64,000 nt of DNA from Gymnogyps californianus. Taxonomy: Eukaryota; Chordata; Aves; Accipitriformes; Cathartidae. The translations under genes and the position numbers were made by a program. Location: assembly GCF_018139145.2 (NCBI RefSeq), contig NC_059471.1, forward strand, positions 96,598,914 through 96,662,913, written 5' to 3'. Below, piece after piece: positions 34,555 to 46,215 of this stretch (its first letter is position 1; each line of letters opens with the position of its first letter). The notes beneath the pieces were generated by a model. The model did not search any database, was not told where the DNA came from, and was given only the letters and a program-made list of their open reading frames with translations.

Positions 34555-37500
34555 TTCCTACTGCTTTACCTGGCATCTGCTTTCATTAAGTAATATGAAA
34601 GTTTTCAGTAGTAACATAATCAGAAGTAAATAAAAGCCTGAAGTCAGTAATGCTCCTACTGATTTATGTCACCAGTTGTAAGAAAGATCTGAATCAGACC
34701 TTTAATCTTTATTAGCCAGGTGATTAAGTACAAAATGACTTCCTGGGAGTGAGAGCAGATGCCCAAGATACATTTACCAAAACTTAGGTAGAAAATGCAC
34801 TTCTGTTTCAAATGGCACCTCATATTAGGTGGCATTTACAAAAACATGTAACTGTACAATGTTGAAATGATGGGGCAGCCCTTTAATAAATCATGTGCAA
34901 AAAAAGGCCTTTTGTGAGGAGAAGCTGCGCTTCAGGCATATTCTTATTATTACTTAAACCTAGAGTCAACTGAAAGGGAAAACTCTCGTTGCCAACTGTG
35001 ACAGACTGCAGCACTGCACTAACAGGAAGGCTATTTTCGTTCTGAATTGGGAACTGGATTACTTATTCAAACAGTAGTTTTCAAAACTGCAAAACTATGT
35101 TCTTGTTCCCTTTGCAGTATGTTCCTAACTGTATCCTTTCCACTGCACAGTTTCAAAGGATTGTGCCTTTGCCATATACACACAGAGCACCTTGGTTTCT
35201 GAAATTGGTTTCCCCCAATTTCTGGCTGGTTTGAACAACCATGACTTGTTTCTCATACACCTATTTCAATAACATCCCAGCAGCTGACAGCAGGCAGCTT
35301 GGACCAGGCTTCACATCAGCCTTCAGAACAGCTGCCGGGAAAAGGACAGTATTTCTGAGCTACAGATGGGTATGCTTGCCATGGATGTTACAGTTTAGGT
35401 TCATGCTACTGCACTACAGATACCTGCAGTGAGTTACATGCGCTTTGGGTTTCATTCCTGGGTGTGCTGAAGCCACTGGGAGTTGTGCTACCAACTTCCT
35501 AACGAGTGCTGTGTCTTTAATTGCCAGTACAGATATCCCTCCTTTTGTGGAGAATGAAAGTATTCTGCTGCTGAAGAAAATCCTCTTACTAAAGGAAACA
35601 AAAAAAAAATTGCAATAGCACATAAGATAATCAATAGAGAAATAATTTAGAGGATGCTTTGAAAGGCACATTTTAAGGGTGCTTTTGCCATCTGAGCTGC
35701 AGTCACTGGAGCGGAAAGCCTCTTGAGGTATCTCGGTGTGAGGGTAGGGAGACTGAGTCTTCTTTAAACCTCTCAGATGGGAAGGGTAGCCAGCCAGTTC
35801 TTCCCCACTGCCGGAGAGCTGTAGGTGCTTTCTCTCCATAGGGAGGATATATTCTCCCACATCAGGAGAAATATGATCGTGCCCTAAGAGCAACAGAAAA
35901 AATTCCACCCATGTTTCACAACATAATCCAGTGAAGGCTACTGTAACGTGAATTTCAGTATCTCCAGGACAATCGGTGCTGAACCTGGACAGCCTCGGTA
36001 TGATGAAAATGGTCTGCTTGAGGGGTCCACAGATGCCGATCCAAAGCCCTCGTCAGCCTCCCACTGCCCTGCCTTGTGAACACAATCCTTGGGGGAAAGT
36101 TCTGCCGCACTTAAATGAAACTTGACTTGCACATTACTTGTTCAGACAAGCTATGAGTACATATGACTCATCATTTCCCTACTTTGTTTTGCCTGTTAAG
36201 CAGCCATCAGCATTTACATCACAATTGATCATAAAAGAGCAAAAACGATGTAGCAGTTCCAGCCTCACCCCTTGTGAGTTACTACAGGAAATTTGCAGTC
36301 CTCCCCCGATCTCTCCACCTTAATGTCCCCACTTTGAATATTCAATGGAGAAAATATTCTCAGAGCTCTACATTTCTCTGCATTTCTTGCCTGTGACTTT
36401 TTCTCCGTTCAATGATATCCTTTGGCTTCCCAGTACTTACTCTCACAGTTTTGGGGGAACAAAAACCGTGATGATCTGTTGCGATGGGCAGACTAGCACA
36501 AACCAAAAAAAGAGTTTATAAAACTTAAAACGACCTAGATGGAAACCTTAACGCACAGGCATAAAGGCTGTTTCTTGCTCCTTCAGGCTGACCCAAAAGC
36601 TCCAACTACAGCATCACCCTGTAGCCAGGTAGCACCGTGATACAAAGATGGCATGGTGAAATGCCGCATCAAATTAGCTTCAACTGCAGCAGTTTACCTA
36701 GGCCAGCTATGTAACCCTGCGTGCATTTCACCTTGGTTTTGTCCTGTCTGCTAGAACCATTCTGCACGGTGAACTGCAGACACAGCTCAATGAGGCCAGA
36801 ATAAGGCTGAGATATGAGAGCCTGCGGTAGCTTTGGTGTGGTGCTAGAGCACCTGCAGAATGCTCTACCCTCCTTGGTGAGTACAGACTGCCATTGCTCT
36901 CCTCTTTTTTTGGGAAAAAAGTTTCGCTGGCAAACACAACCTAAGCAATTTGGATGCAAACACAATTTGAAATGGCAGGAGGTAGGGTATGAGGACTGAT
37001 TTGCGGCCGCAGCCACAAGGAGCCCTCTATGCATTTCATACTGTGCAGTACAAATGGTCTGACTGCAGCCCTTCAACATTGCAGTGACCTTTGCAAAAAT
37101 CTTGCCTCATTTCTTTGCCTCCCCATGCTTCTCAATACATTTTTCAATAAGTTGTTATAGTTTGAAGGGTTTTTTTCTGTTTCATGTCTCAGAAGGAAAA
37201 AAGGCTTGTTCATGCTTTACAACCCCAAGGGCTTAAAGCATGTTTTTCTTTAAAAGTTTCACTCGAGCGGAGATCTTATGTTAAGAGGACTACAGGTGCT
37301 GGGATTTTAAGGCACAGACTATACAGCACTTGAGTGCTAGCTATCCTGGGCAGATGTTCCTCAGCTCCATCCTGTCACACAGTACATGTGCATTAGTGAT
37401 AGCTGGATGGGTAAATACGTGCACACCCACACCCACGCAATTGGAGCACTGCACTTGATTTTTCTGAAAGCACCCAATTTGTCAAGGAACCCAGGAGAAG

Positions 37501-39384
37501 CAGACAAAGTGCCAGCATCTTGCTATAAACAGCAGCTGGGGAGGGAAAGAGAAATTCCGGTCATGAATGAGAAATCCCAGCAGCAGCTTCACTTTGTCTG
37601 ATGACAATAAGTGCGTGCCTTAAGAGTATCCCTGTGCAGGGAAGGCACAAGAGAAAGATTAGAAGGGGCAGAAGGTGTCAGACCTGAAAGTAGATAAATA
37701 GGTGTCATGGAAACTGGAGATGTCTGGAAAGCATGTGATTTATTAATGATGTTAATTAAAGCCAGGTCTGAAGAAGGGTTTAGGAGGACTACAAGTCCCT
37801 GTTATGTTATGGATTATGTTGTAGTCCATGCCAATGTTAAAACTGTGACTTAGTAAACCTTGCTTGGTGGTTACCTATTTTTGGAGGCAGCTGTCTTGGT
37901 AGGCTCCTACAGTTCTAGGACTGTCCATGCCCACCTCCTTCCTGCCTTCCACCCCAGCCACGAGCCAGCATCCCTCTCCCCCAGAGCAGCAGGTTGGGCG
38001 GGTACCCCCTGAGTGTACTCACTACCATCTCTCTCTGGGGCAGTAGCAAAACATTAGGGAGCTACTGAACAAAACAGAGCTGCACGTGAAATATTAAGAG
38101 CCTGTTCTTGACTTTAGTGACTATGAGCAGTAGAATACTATAACGCTATCAGTGACAATGCATTTCTGCTGATGTGCTACTGTAATTTTTCCTAATTAAA
38201 CAAAACCAGTTAATTAAATATGTAGAAAAGGCAATTCACTCATTTTCCATTGCAAATGATCACTGGCTGTACTTAGTACCTTTTGGATAAAAGCCACAAA
38301 AGAAAAGAAAAAAAAAGTTTGTGCGTGAGCAATGCTTTAATATTCCATCCCTGGTTTTGCTTCCTTTTTTTTTTCTCTGAACAGCAAAAATTTAGCATTT
38401 TCTTTTTCTTTAAATAATCCTTCTTGCTGTTGGGACAACTCCCTTTTAAGGCCAGTTTTTTGCTCAGAGGGAATGTTCACTGCACTTATAAACACCCACT
38501 TCCTAGGGTTTATAATAGTAACAGCAACATAACCTGAACTGTAGTTTCAGCAACATGCGGCAAACACATTCAGACTAAGGCTGGCCTACCAGCTTTTTCA
38601 GAAATGCTTCGGAAGTGTTGGCAATGCCACCATGGTTTTATTTGCTATCCTCACAAAGTCACATCTTTGAAAATCTCCTGTCTTTCTCCTTCTTTGAAAG
38701 TAGAACCCTGTGCTTCTTCCAGCTCCAAAATGCATAGTGAGAGTATTTGGATGCGGCAGTAAACACTGAAGCAGGAAAATGCTGCCCTCTTTATAACTCG
38801 GGAATTTTAGGTGGGTGCAAACTGTGATCATGGAGAGAATTTCCAAGAATTACAGTGAAGACCAGATTTCACCATATGTGTTATTCTGCTCAAAATATCC
38901 ACTTTAACTCCAGGGAAGGCTGCAAAAAAGCCTAATGACTTTTCAGCTGTTAGACTGCCATCCCTAGTGTAACTTACTGTAATCTGGTTAATTAGCTTGG
39001 TACTTCAGAAAAAGATCTGGTGTAACAGGGTAAAAATAATTTCCACTTTGAAAGTATGCACTGCGGTTAAAAAAAAAGTCCAAAAAGATTAGACACATGA
39101 ACTGCAACCTCCAGAAGTACCACTGACTTCCAAATATACCCTGCACTAACGTGCCATCAGCACTGAGCCAGGGAATGATACTGGTGTCTGATCTTTACTG
39201 GCCTCACCAGTGACTGCAGATACGTCAGCCTTTCCAGTCCTGCAGGTTTGGAATTGCTACCTTGTATTTAAGCTATTGCCTATGTGTTCGTGTCACATCT
39301 CAGTACTTCACACCATGACCCCCCCGCCCTTCGCCTGGAGCGGGATGCGTAACTTCAGTGCAGTACCAGCTGAGCAGATCCTAA
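34555..39384. other. Unassigned non-coding stretch
   Basis: No gene is recognised. The longest frames (35414-35908 minus, 164 codons; 36669-37079 minus, 136 codons) match nothing known and have no convincing splice sites. At 38190-38270 the plus strand holds CCTAATTAAAC, GTTAATTAAAT and ATTGCAAATGATCA, a homeodomain/octamer-like cluster that may be a conserved regulatory element. A-rich and T-rich runs at 38300-38410 are low-complexity. Confidence 0.5.
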
Positions 39385-39452
39385 GGGCCTGATGCTGAAC
39401 TTGTTCACGTGGTCATAAATTAGGAGCAACTCCACTGCTGGTGGTGACACCG
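39385..39452 (+). repeat. Ancient amniote MITE-like repeat
   Basis: GGGCCTGATGCTGAAC leads to CATAAATTAGGAGCAACTCC and CACTGCTGG-TGGTGACACCG. The matching repeat, common in turtles and crocodilians and found in birds, reads gggccagattctgatctcac, gtgtaaatcaggagtaactc, cactgaagtcaatggagtta, caccgg in that order. The colinear match over about 65 bases is good for so old an element. It is probably a non-autonomous DNA transposon with inverted ends; the family name was not checked. Confidence 0.55.
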
Positions 39453-39554
39453 AAACACACAAGCCTGGACTTGGGTTCTTCATACCTATTGCATGGTTTC
39501 TAAGCAGATCGCTGGGAGGCTAAATGTAAAATGATCCACCCCCACCCTCCTGGG

Positions 39555-39645
39555 AAAAAAAAAAAAAAAAGGCCTCAAAAAAACCAAAACAAAACCCCAA
39601 CACATGGAAACGCATCAAAAATGTGTAGGGATGGGGGGGAGGGGG
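39555..39645. repeat. Low-complexity A-run and G-rich tract
   Basis: A 16-base A-run (39555-39570) is followed by CAAAA and CCAAAAC repeats, then by AGGGATGGGGGGGAGGGGG at 39627-39645, which holds enough G to form a G-quadruplex on the plus strand. A poly(A) run could mark the end of a retrocopy, but no source sequence was recognised to its left. Confidence 0.6.
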
Positions 39646-40646
39646 AATCCTTGCTGAAAACAAAACAATCTTGTGCCGAATGAGTTGTCATGGCTTTACT
39701 ATAACATTCCCACAAAAAGGAACAGAATTTTCTTTATTGTGAAATCTTCGTTGTGAGCCTTGCTGCTCCTGGGAAAAGTCATATGTCAGAATAGAACAGT
39801 GTTTCCAAATATGACTAGTCTGAGCAGATAAACAATGAATGTCAACATAGCATTCAAGGAAGTCTCTATCTGTGGTTAAATCCTTTTCTGAGGGAGTTTA
39901 TATTCTTGTTCTGGTAGTACTACACATCATGAATAGAGGTGCTTGCCTTTGTACAACAGACCCTATTAAACTCCAACTAGAGTTCCTGAGGTCCCAGTTA
40001 TGGTCAGCCAAAGCATCAGCTGTGTCTGAGAACATCCTGCAGCATTATCTGCTGAGTTCAAAACTTTATATTACATTTTCTCGAGAATCCGTGGTGCATA
40101 AGAAACTGACAAAATTAATATTCTTGTTCACTTAGTTTTTTTAACTGACTAAAAACCTGATGAATTTTCAGGTTCAATCTCTTGTACCTCCCAAATTTTT
40201 GGGGGGTCATACTCCCACTTTGGTTGTTCTGGGGCAGGGAGTAGCAAAGTTCAGAGGACCACAAGGAAGCAGAAGGAAAGAAAGATTCCAGTCCTGTGCC
40301 CTCTCTCATTACAAACACTGCGACCAAGTTCGTCTCATCCATCAACAGAGGTGAAAACAAAACGTACTGTTAGGAGGAGGTCCTTGAGAAGCAAAACACC
40401 ATTGCAACAATCCTGCTCCTAGGGCTGCTGCATCCAATAGCTCTTTAATGCAACATGCCTAGCAGACTTGGGGAGCAGGTTTTCTACCTCAAACCACCGT
40501 CTATTTCAGTCATGTATGCTTTGACCACCAAATCACAGTTGTGTTTCTACTCTTTGGATGTATGAACTTCCATTTCTTTGCAGCAGAGCAACATTACTTT
40601 AATAAAGGAATGCATCCCTCTGCTGTCAAGCAGTCTAAAACTTAGG
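39646..40646. other. Unassigned non-coding stretch
   Basis: No gene is recognised. A small hairpin AACCTGA/TCAGGTT lies at 40154-40174. Frames at 39872-40135 and 40115-40360 are unassigned. Confidence 0.5.
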
Positions 40647-40692
40647 GGTCAGAGCAATCTGCAGGTATTAAATTTGGGTCTCCTGCTTCCTT
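40647..40692 (-). repeat. MIR-like CORE-SINE fragment, antisense
   Basis: GGTCAGAGCAATCTGCAGG then TTTGGGTCTCCTGCTTCC resembles the reverse complement of MIR (agtggcagagctgggattcg, aacccaggtctcctgactcc). It is short and worn. Confidence 0.4.
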
Positions 40693-40963
40693 GGGTTATG
40701 TTCTAATTTATATAGGCTGTGGCAGTAAAGGCAAGAACTCTCTCTTCCGATCAGCATCCAAAGCCTTCCAAAACTCAGATCCTCTCCTCTGCCTTCCAAC
40801 TTCTTTTATATATAGACAACAAACTCACTTTCAGTTCTCTGCAGGTTTTGTAGAAGTGCCTGCCTTCCCTCAGGGCTGAGAAGCCACTCAAGACACAGCA
40901 TTTCAGAGACTTCTATTCAAACCTGATTTTCACTTAGGGAGGGGGGAGAGGAGAAAGGCTGGC

Positions 40964-41012
40964 TCTTAATTTCACTGTGCCTCAACTCCCCATCCACAAA
41001 ATGGACATTACA
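40964..41012 (+). repeat. MIR-like CORE-SINE fragment
   Basis: CTTAATTTCACTGTGCCTCA, then ACTCCCCATCCACAAAATGG and ACATTACAGGG follow the MIR order cttaacctctctgtgcctca, gtttcctcatctgtaaaatgg, ggataata. This is the best sense-strand MIR match in the window, although neither end can be placed. Confidence 0.6.
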
Positions 41013-43360
41013 GGGCAGATGAAGATCCCCCACACTTAGAACATGTATTCTGGACAGCAACTTTCTTTAGTGGTCCCGCAACACAACAGAAGTTTGGATC
41101 CAAGAGAGCACATTAAATCACACTGTCCTTGTTGTTAGGGGAGAACTGAAGGGAGTTTGGCCACTGGAAGGGTTTTGTTTTTCGTAACACTACTAAACTC
41201 AAAGAAAGCCAGAAGCTTGGCAGCCTGTTTCACCATGTAAATCCATGTCTTTCTACATTACCAGAAAGTTCACTCGAGGTGAAAATCCTCTATGAAAATT
41301 TGGCTTCTGAAATACCTTCTAACCAGTACCTCAAATCCTTTTTTCATCATTATCCACCATAGGTGAAGAAAAAAATGGGGTACCACTAGCCTTTGAGAAT
41401 AGCATAAAAGTTTCAGGGGACTGATAACAAGACCAATGGGATATACACTGCATGATTAACACCCTTTATTGCTCAGGAAGCTCCAGTGACTTCCATGTTG
41501 CTGCCACATACAGTGACCATCGCAGGACTTCAGTCGTCTCTCTCTTATTGTGTCACGTAAGCCACAGGCTGTTAACCAAGTGTGATTAAGTGCCTGTGCT
41601 AGTTTAGTTTAACAACTTAATGTGCTTTAGCCTAAAAGCTGATAGCTCCATTTAGCAAGCGAGCGAACTCTGCACAAAAGAGCACCCAAAACATGTGACG
41701 CAGCACGCCAGCATAAGCTGTACCGACAGCTGAGAGCAGCTAAACATCTATCAGCAGCAAAGTCACACCCCTTGGGAAGCTGTCAGACCCAGGACTAAAC
41801 ACGTGGCAGAAAGGATCGAGAACCTTCTGCAAAGCACACAGATAGGCCGTTCCACAACAGGTACAACTTACTTTCACATCTTTATCTATCTAGCTAATCT
41901 AGCTATCTGTAAGTAAATAGGAGACATTAGGAAGGGTTGCTGCAATTCCTCATCCTACAGCTTATGAGTCAGTTCTGTAGTAACCATGACAAACACCACC
42001 ACCATGCTTTGCAGTGGTTGCCCAGGCTTACAGAAGTAGACAAAAGGCAGTGGCAGGTTTGTTTACTTTTACGTTCACTCATTTTTTGCTTATTGGAAAG
42101 GCTGCAGCTACAAAGTTGAGGTATTCTTGGCTGTGCTGCTGTGATTTTAATGTCTTTTACGTGGATGTTCTGCAAAGACTGCAATTATCCAGAGTTATCT
42201 CAGTGGTCTGTGTAAGTCTACAAGACAGACTCTTCTGCATGTGTATTGCCCAAGCGAATCTCATGAAACAGAGAAGGTACACTCAAGGAAAGTAATGGCA
42301 GCTCCTGGTCTCAGCATACATGATGTCCTGTTCAGCTGCCAATACTCTTCTCAAAACAGGCACAGCTCACCTGCCTAGAATATACAAACAACCAGGGAAC
42401 AAGCACAGGCAAACAGAGGAAGGAAAATACCCAGTGCCTGGTATAGCACCTATGTCTAGTGGAACAGTATACTGAATTTCTAGAGGTGGGGGAAGGGAAG
42501 GTATAGATCCTTCCTTCTATGAGAAAAAACAGATTAAAAGAAAGGGCAAGTTTCCTATACTCTTCATCAACCCTTCCCCTCACATCTTTCCACTGCTTGC
42601 CCCTCCCTAAAATCCTCAGCACCTATCCATTCGGGCATTGGTTGGCCAGCCTCAGGGCACAGGAAAACTACCTACCTAATGATTCAGCCTAGGTCCCTTC
42701 ACTAAGCTTTAAAGAGAGATATTATCACCATAACGAACAAATTGATATTATAAGTGTGCCTCCTGCTATTTACTTCTTTTTCCGGAATTAGTGTGTAAAT
42801 GTTTCAGAAGATACTGTTTTCCTGTAGCTAAAAAGACTCAGAGATTCACCATATTAGTGATTCTGCAAGTGTCTTTAGATGAGAGAATTAACACCTACAG
42901 CGGGCAACATGATTGACTTGAATCACAGCACCACTACCTTTCAGGAGCTTGACAGACACTAATTTTGGAAAGGTGTTCTGCATGGAAAACTGGCATTCAG
43001 AGCACATGGAAGATCAAGTATGTGCGGGTGTTACTTAGCAACCTACAGAACAAAACTTTAAGAGTAGCTAGAAAAATTACCAACTTTAAAAGGATAAAGT
43101 TTGTTAACGTGTAGGAGCAACAACTGTTCTTCAAAGCCTTCAAACTAAAACTCGCTGCTGTATACATAGACAGCCAGTATCATATTAGCCAAGCAATAGC
43201 ATGCTACTTCCTTAAAATTAAGAGTGGTCCTTTTGTCTCCTAAAACAATTCAGCATCTTCTTTGAGCTACCACTAGAAGCTGTAAGCAACACAGCAAGAG
43301 AAAAACATCAGCATTAAACTGGATCTCAAGGCTGTTTTACAATTTTGGTTAAGTGCTTTT
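41013..43360. other. Unassigned non-coding stretch
   Basis: No gene is recognised. From about here to the right end the plus strand appears richer in A than T. A short TCTATCTAGCTAATCTAGCT tract lies near 41884-41906. Confidence 0.5.
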
Positions 43361-43620
43361 ATGAGTAGCCGGCTAGCCACAGACAGGATAGATTCAGAAG
43401 TTGTGGGGCCAAGGACCACTTACGCTCAACACCTCTTTAGTGGAGCTTTGTTTTGCATACACCCACAACCAAGGTCTAGTCTTCCACTTTATTGTAAAAA
43501 CCAACACGTCACAGTACAAACAACCCCATGGCAGACACGCTCTACGAATGCTGTAGCACTGCGTATAAGCACTTCTACGCTACAGGACTTGTGTTATGAC
43601 CCTATGTGAAATGCGCAGAG
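43361..43620. other. CpG-containing patch, possible old MITE-like repeat
   Basis: Around ten CpGs occur in 260 bases of otherwise CpG-poor DNA. The core CGAATGCTGTAGCACTGCGT followed by AAGCACTTCTACGCTACAGG (about 43542-43586) recalls a sauropsid repeat that contains gctgtagcgct and agtgaagacgctac words. Plus-strand frames at 43361-43609 and 43606-43908 cross it but resemble no protein. A decayed DNA transposon is the favoured but weak reading. Confidence 0.3.
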
Positions 43621-44299
43621 AGATACAATACAGAGGTCTCAGACTGTCCATCTTGCCTGAAACCCCACTTCAGAAGACCAATTTTCACTGTTAACTCAGA
43701 GGGGTATTTATGGAGTAAAAACGCACAAGCACACCAACATCATTCAAGTCAGACACCAAAGTACATTGTTAAAAGGGTACTTCTGGTGAGGAGTCCCAGG
43801 TGTGTTTATGCCTTTGGAAAACTGCTTGCTCATGCTGAGGGAAAAAAGGTGCCTGCTGGAAGGCCTCCAAAACCCTCAACACCTTCCTTCTGCCCTGACC
43901 TAACATAGGTAGCTCCTCAGGGAATTCCTTTGTACTGAGCAGAGCTGGGAAGACAGCCACAGCCCAGTCAACCCCATCAACCAAAAAGCTCCAGAAAGCA
44001 GTTGTGCACAAGAAAGAATCTGCTCAGTTATTCAGGACAGCAGAGATCCAAATTACAGAAGGTTTCTATAGTTTAATTACAAGCCACCTGCCCAACGGAT
44101 GGAGCTCTCCCATTAGGAATGACTGTTCACACTTTTGGGCAATTAAAGCAACCCATTCACTATTCTGTTCTATTTAAAGCATGGTTTTGTTTTTTGGTCT
44201 TCTCCCCTCCCCCCCCTCAGGTTTTAAATTTGTTATTGCCCTTTTAGAAACTTAATGACTCCAGGGGTTTTTTTTGAAGAAACTTACAGAATGTAGTTG

Positions 44300-44394
44300 T
44301 CACTACCATGTACTGATATGACAGCATGTGCTGTAAGTACATCAAGGTCAGACTAGATGGATCCTTTCAGTTCTTTGAATATTGATTTGCATAG
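44300..44394 (+). repeat. CR1 3' end fragment, sense
   Basis: AAGGTCAGACTAGATGGATC then CTTTCAGTTCTTTGAATATT and GATTTGCATAG follow the CR1 3' end ggtcagactagatgatccct, tctggtcccttcaaacattg, atttctatg. The copy is 5'-truncated and lacks a clear octamer tail. It is the only CR1 fragment here on the plus strand. Confidence 0.6.
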
Positions 44395-46215
44395 AAAGAA
44401 TAAACACAGCCAAGAAAATACAGCTTAGAGTTCACAGAGGTATTCATCACAGAATAGAGAAATAGTAGGCAGTGAGACTTTTCTAGTAGTTATCTGGAGC
44501 CAGAAAGTAAAAATATTGTTCTTCCTGGTATTAAGATTTAAGTAGATATGTCAATTCTAAAAGAGAGTCAGAGGACTGGAAGAGGTATTGGTGTGGGAAG
44601 GTATTACATAAACTGAGACACAACAGAAAATACAAATTATGGAAGTGCTGTGATCATCTCTGATCTACTAGTCCAAACAGATCCAGCTGCCACTGTTGTC
44701 TTAGTTCCCATTATTTGCTTAGCGAGTTGTGCAGGAAAGAAAAAAAGAATCAAGTCTGAATGCTGAACTCCAAGCTCTGCCTTTTGGAGAAGGGATACAG
44801 CCAAGTAGCTTAGCAGTTGTGTTCTCACCATTTACTGCCTTGACCTGGCTTCAGAGATGCTGTGATGATAGGGACAGCTCTGGCCAGGCAAGAGCCTTGG
44901 TCTCACTTTCCCTTCTGAGACACAGCACACACCCTAGTCAGTCCTCGCACTCATAAGCATCACAGCATAGAAGCATCGTAAAAATATGGCCAAGGTTACT
45001 GTTGGGAGTGAAAGCTCAAAGAAAATGGAAACTCCAAGAACCCCGCTAAGGTTGAACACATGGAAAACAATGTGTTACAGGATCCAGTTTCTTCCATTGA
45101 AGCTGAAGAAGGACTTCAGGCAGCTGTTAGCCGCAGTTTAATCAGGAGTAGTAGTGGTACCCTCAGTGGGGGAAGAGGAAGGGATAGGCATTTTTTATGC
45201 CCATTTCACTGAAATCCATACAGAAGAGAAGGAACAAAGAAGTAAAAAAATAAATATCACAGTAGGAGGAGTAACCACTTTTACATGCTTCCATTAGCTA
45301 TGCTAGACACTGAAAATAAAGCAAGAACCTCAGAATAAGGTAACAGAGGAGGGTGTGTGCTTTTTTTTTTTTTAAAAAGGTGTCTGTATACAAAAGCAAG
45401 TAGCATGACCGAAAAAATAAGAGGAACCAGAAGTACCTGCCCACAAAGGGGATTTCAACATCGTAAGTTTAACTGAAACACAGTGGGGAAGTGAAACTGA
45501 ATAGGAGAGGGGCTTGATGCTAAACATTAGGTTGATCTGCTTTTGAATTGCTTTATGGTGCTTGCCACATAAACAGTTGGAGTAGATGTACCTTATTCTG
45601 ACATGAATCCTTAAAAGCCAAGTTGAACAACTATTAAACACAGGAACAAAGCAATGCTATAAAAACTGCTGATATCTTAATACTGTTGAAGCTAAATGAG
45701 CCACAGAAACACTGCAGAGAGTAATATATTGCCATTTTTATGACTATTGTGCATATGCTGGTCAAGACTCAGGAGGCTATATGGAATGAAACATCAGTAG
45801 CAGTACTGAGAAAGTACCAGTTAATTTAAGACAAAGACTCAGCTATATCTAAGTCTTTACCAATTTTGCAAAGTCAGAGACCTAGATGCCAACAGACTGG
45901 CATTGAGCAAAACAACATATAAAGCAAAGGACAAACACTTGTTCAACCTTAACAAGCAGCTTTCAAAGATATATAGACAATCCACAGTTATTTCAATGGG
46001 GAGTGATTATTTGCACCAACTATTGGCTGTAGGCAATTGTCTGTACATTTTTACTTAATGTAGAAATGTGTAAGTGAATGCATATTTCTTCAGCACAGTC
46101 AGGCTGATGCAAGTATTGAGGGGCTGTCTACACTGGACGTTGTAATGAACAGCTTTATATTTCCTAGGTCCTAGAAGACTTGGTGCAAACCTAGTTTGAT
46201 ACAGTAAACAGGAAA
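44395..46215. other. Unassigned stretch, possible MITE end at 46.13 kb
   Basis: No gene is recognised. A 13-base T-run lies at 45361-45373. At 46129-46150 GGGGCTGTCTACACTGGACG resembles the terminal word ggcctggtctacactagaaa of an old sauropsid MITE, but the opposite end was not found. Confidence 0.45.

Noticed and set aside
35414..35908. 164-codon minus-strand frame
   Set aside because: No protein family is recognised, no splice sites fit, and the translation has the F, L, S and K bias of AT-rich non-coding DNA.
41884..41906. TATCTAGCTAATCTAGC considered as a miR-9-like hairpin
   Set aside because: Only a partial resemblance to the mature sequence exists and no precursor-length stem forms around it.
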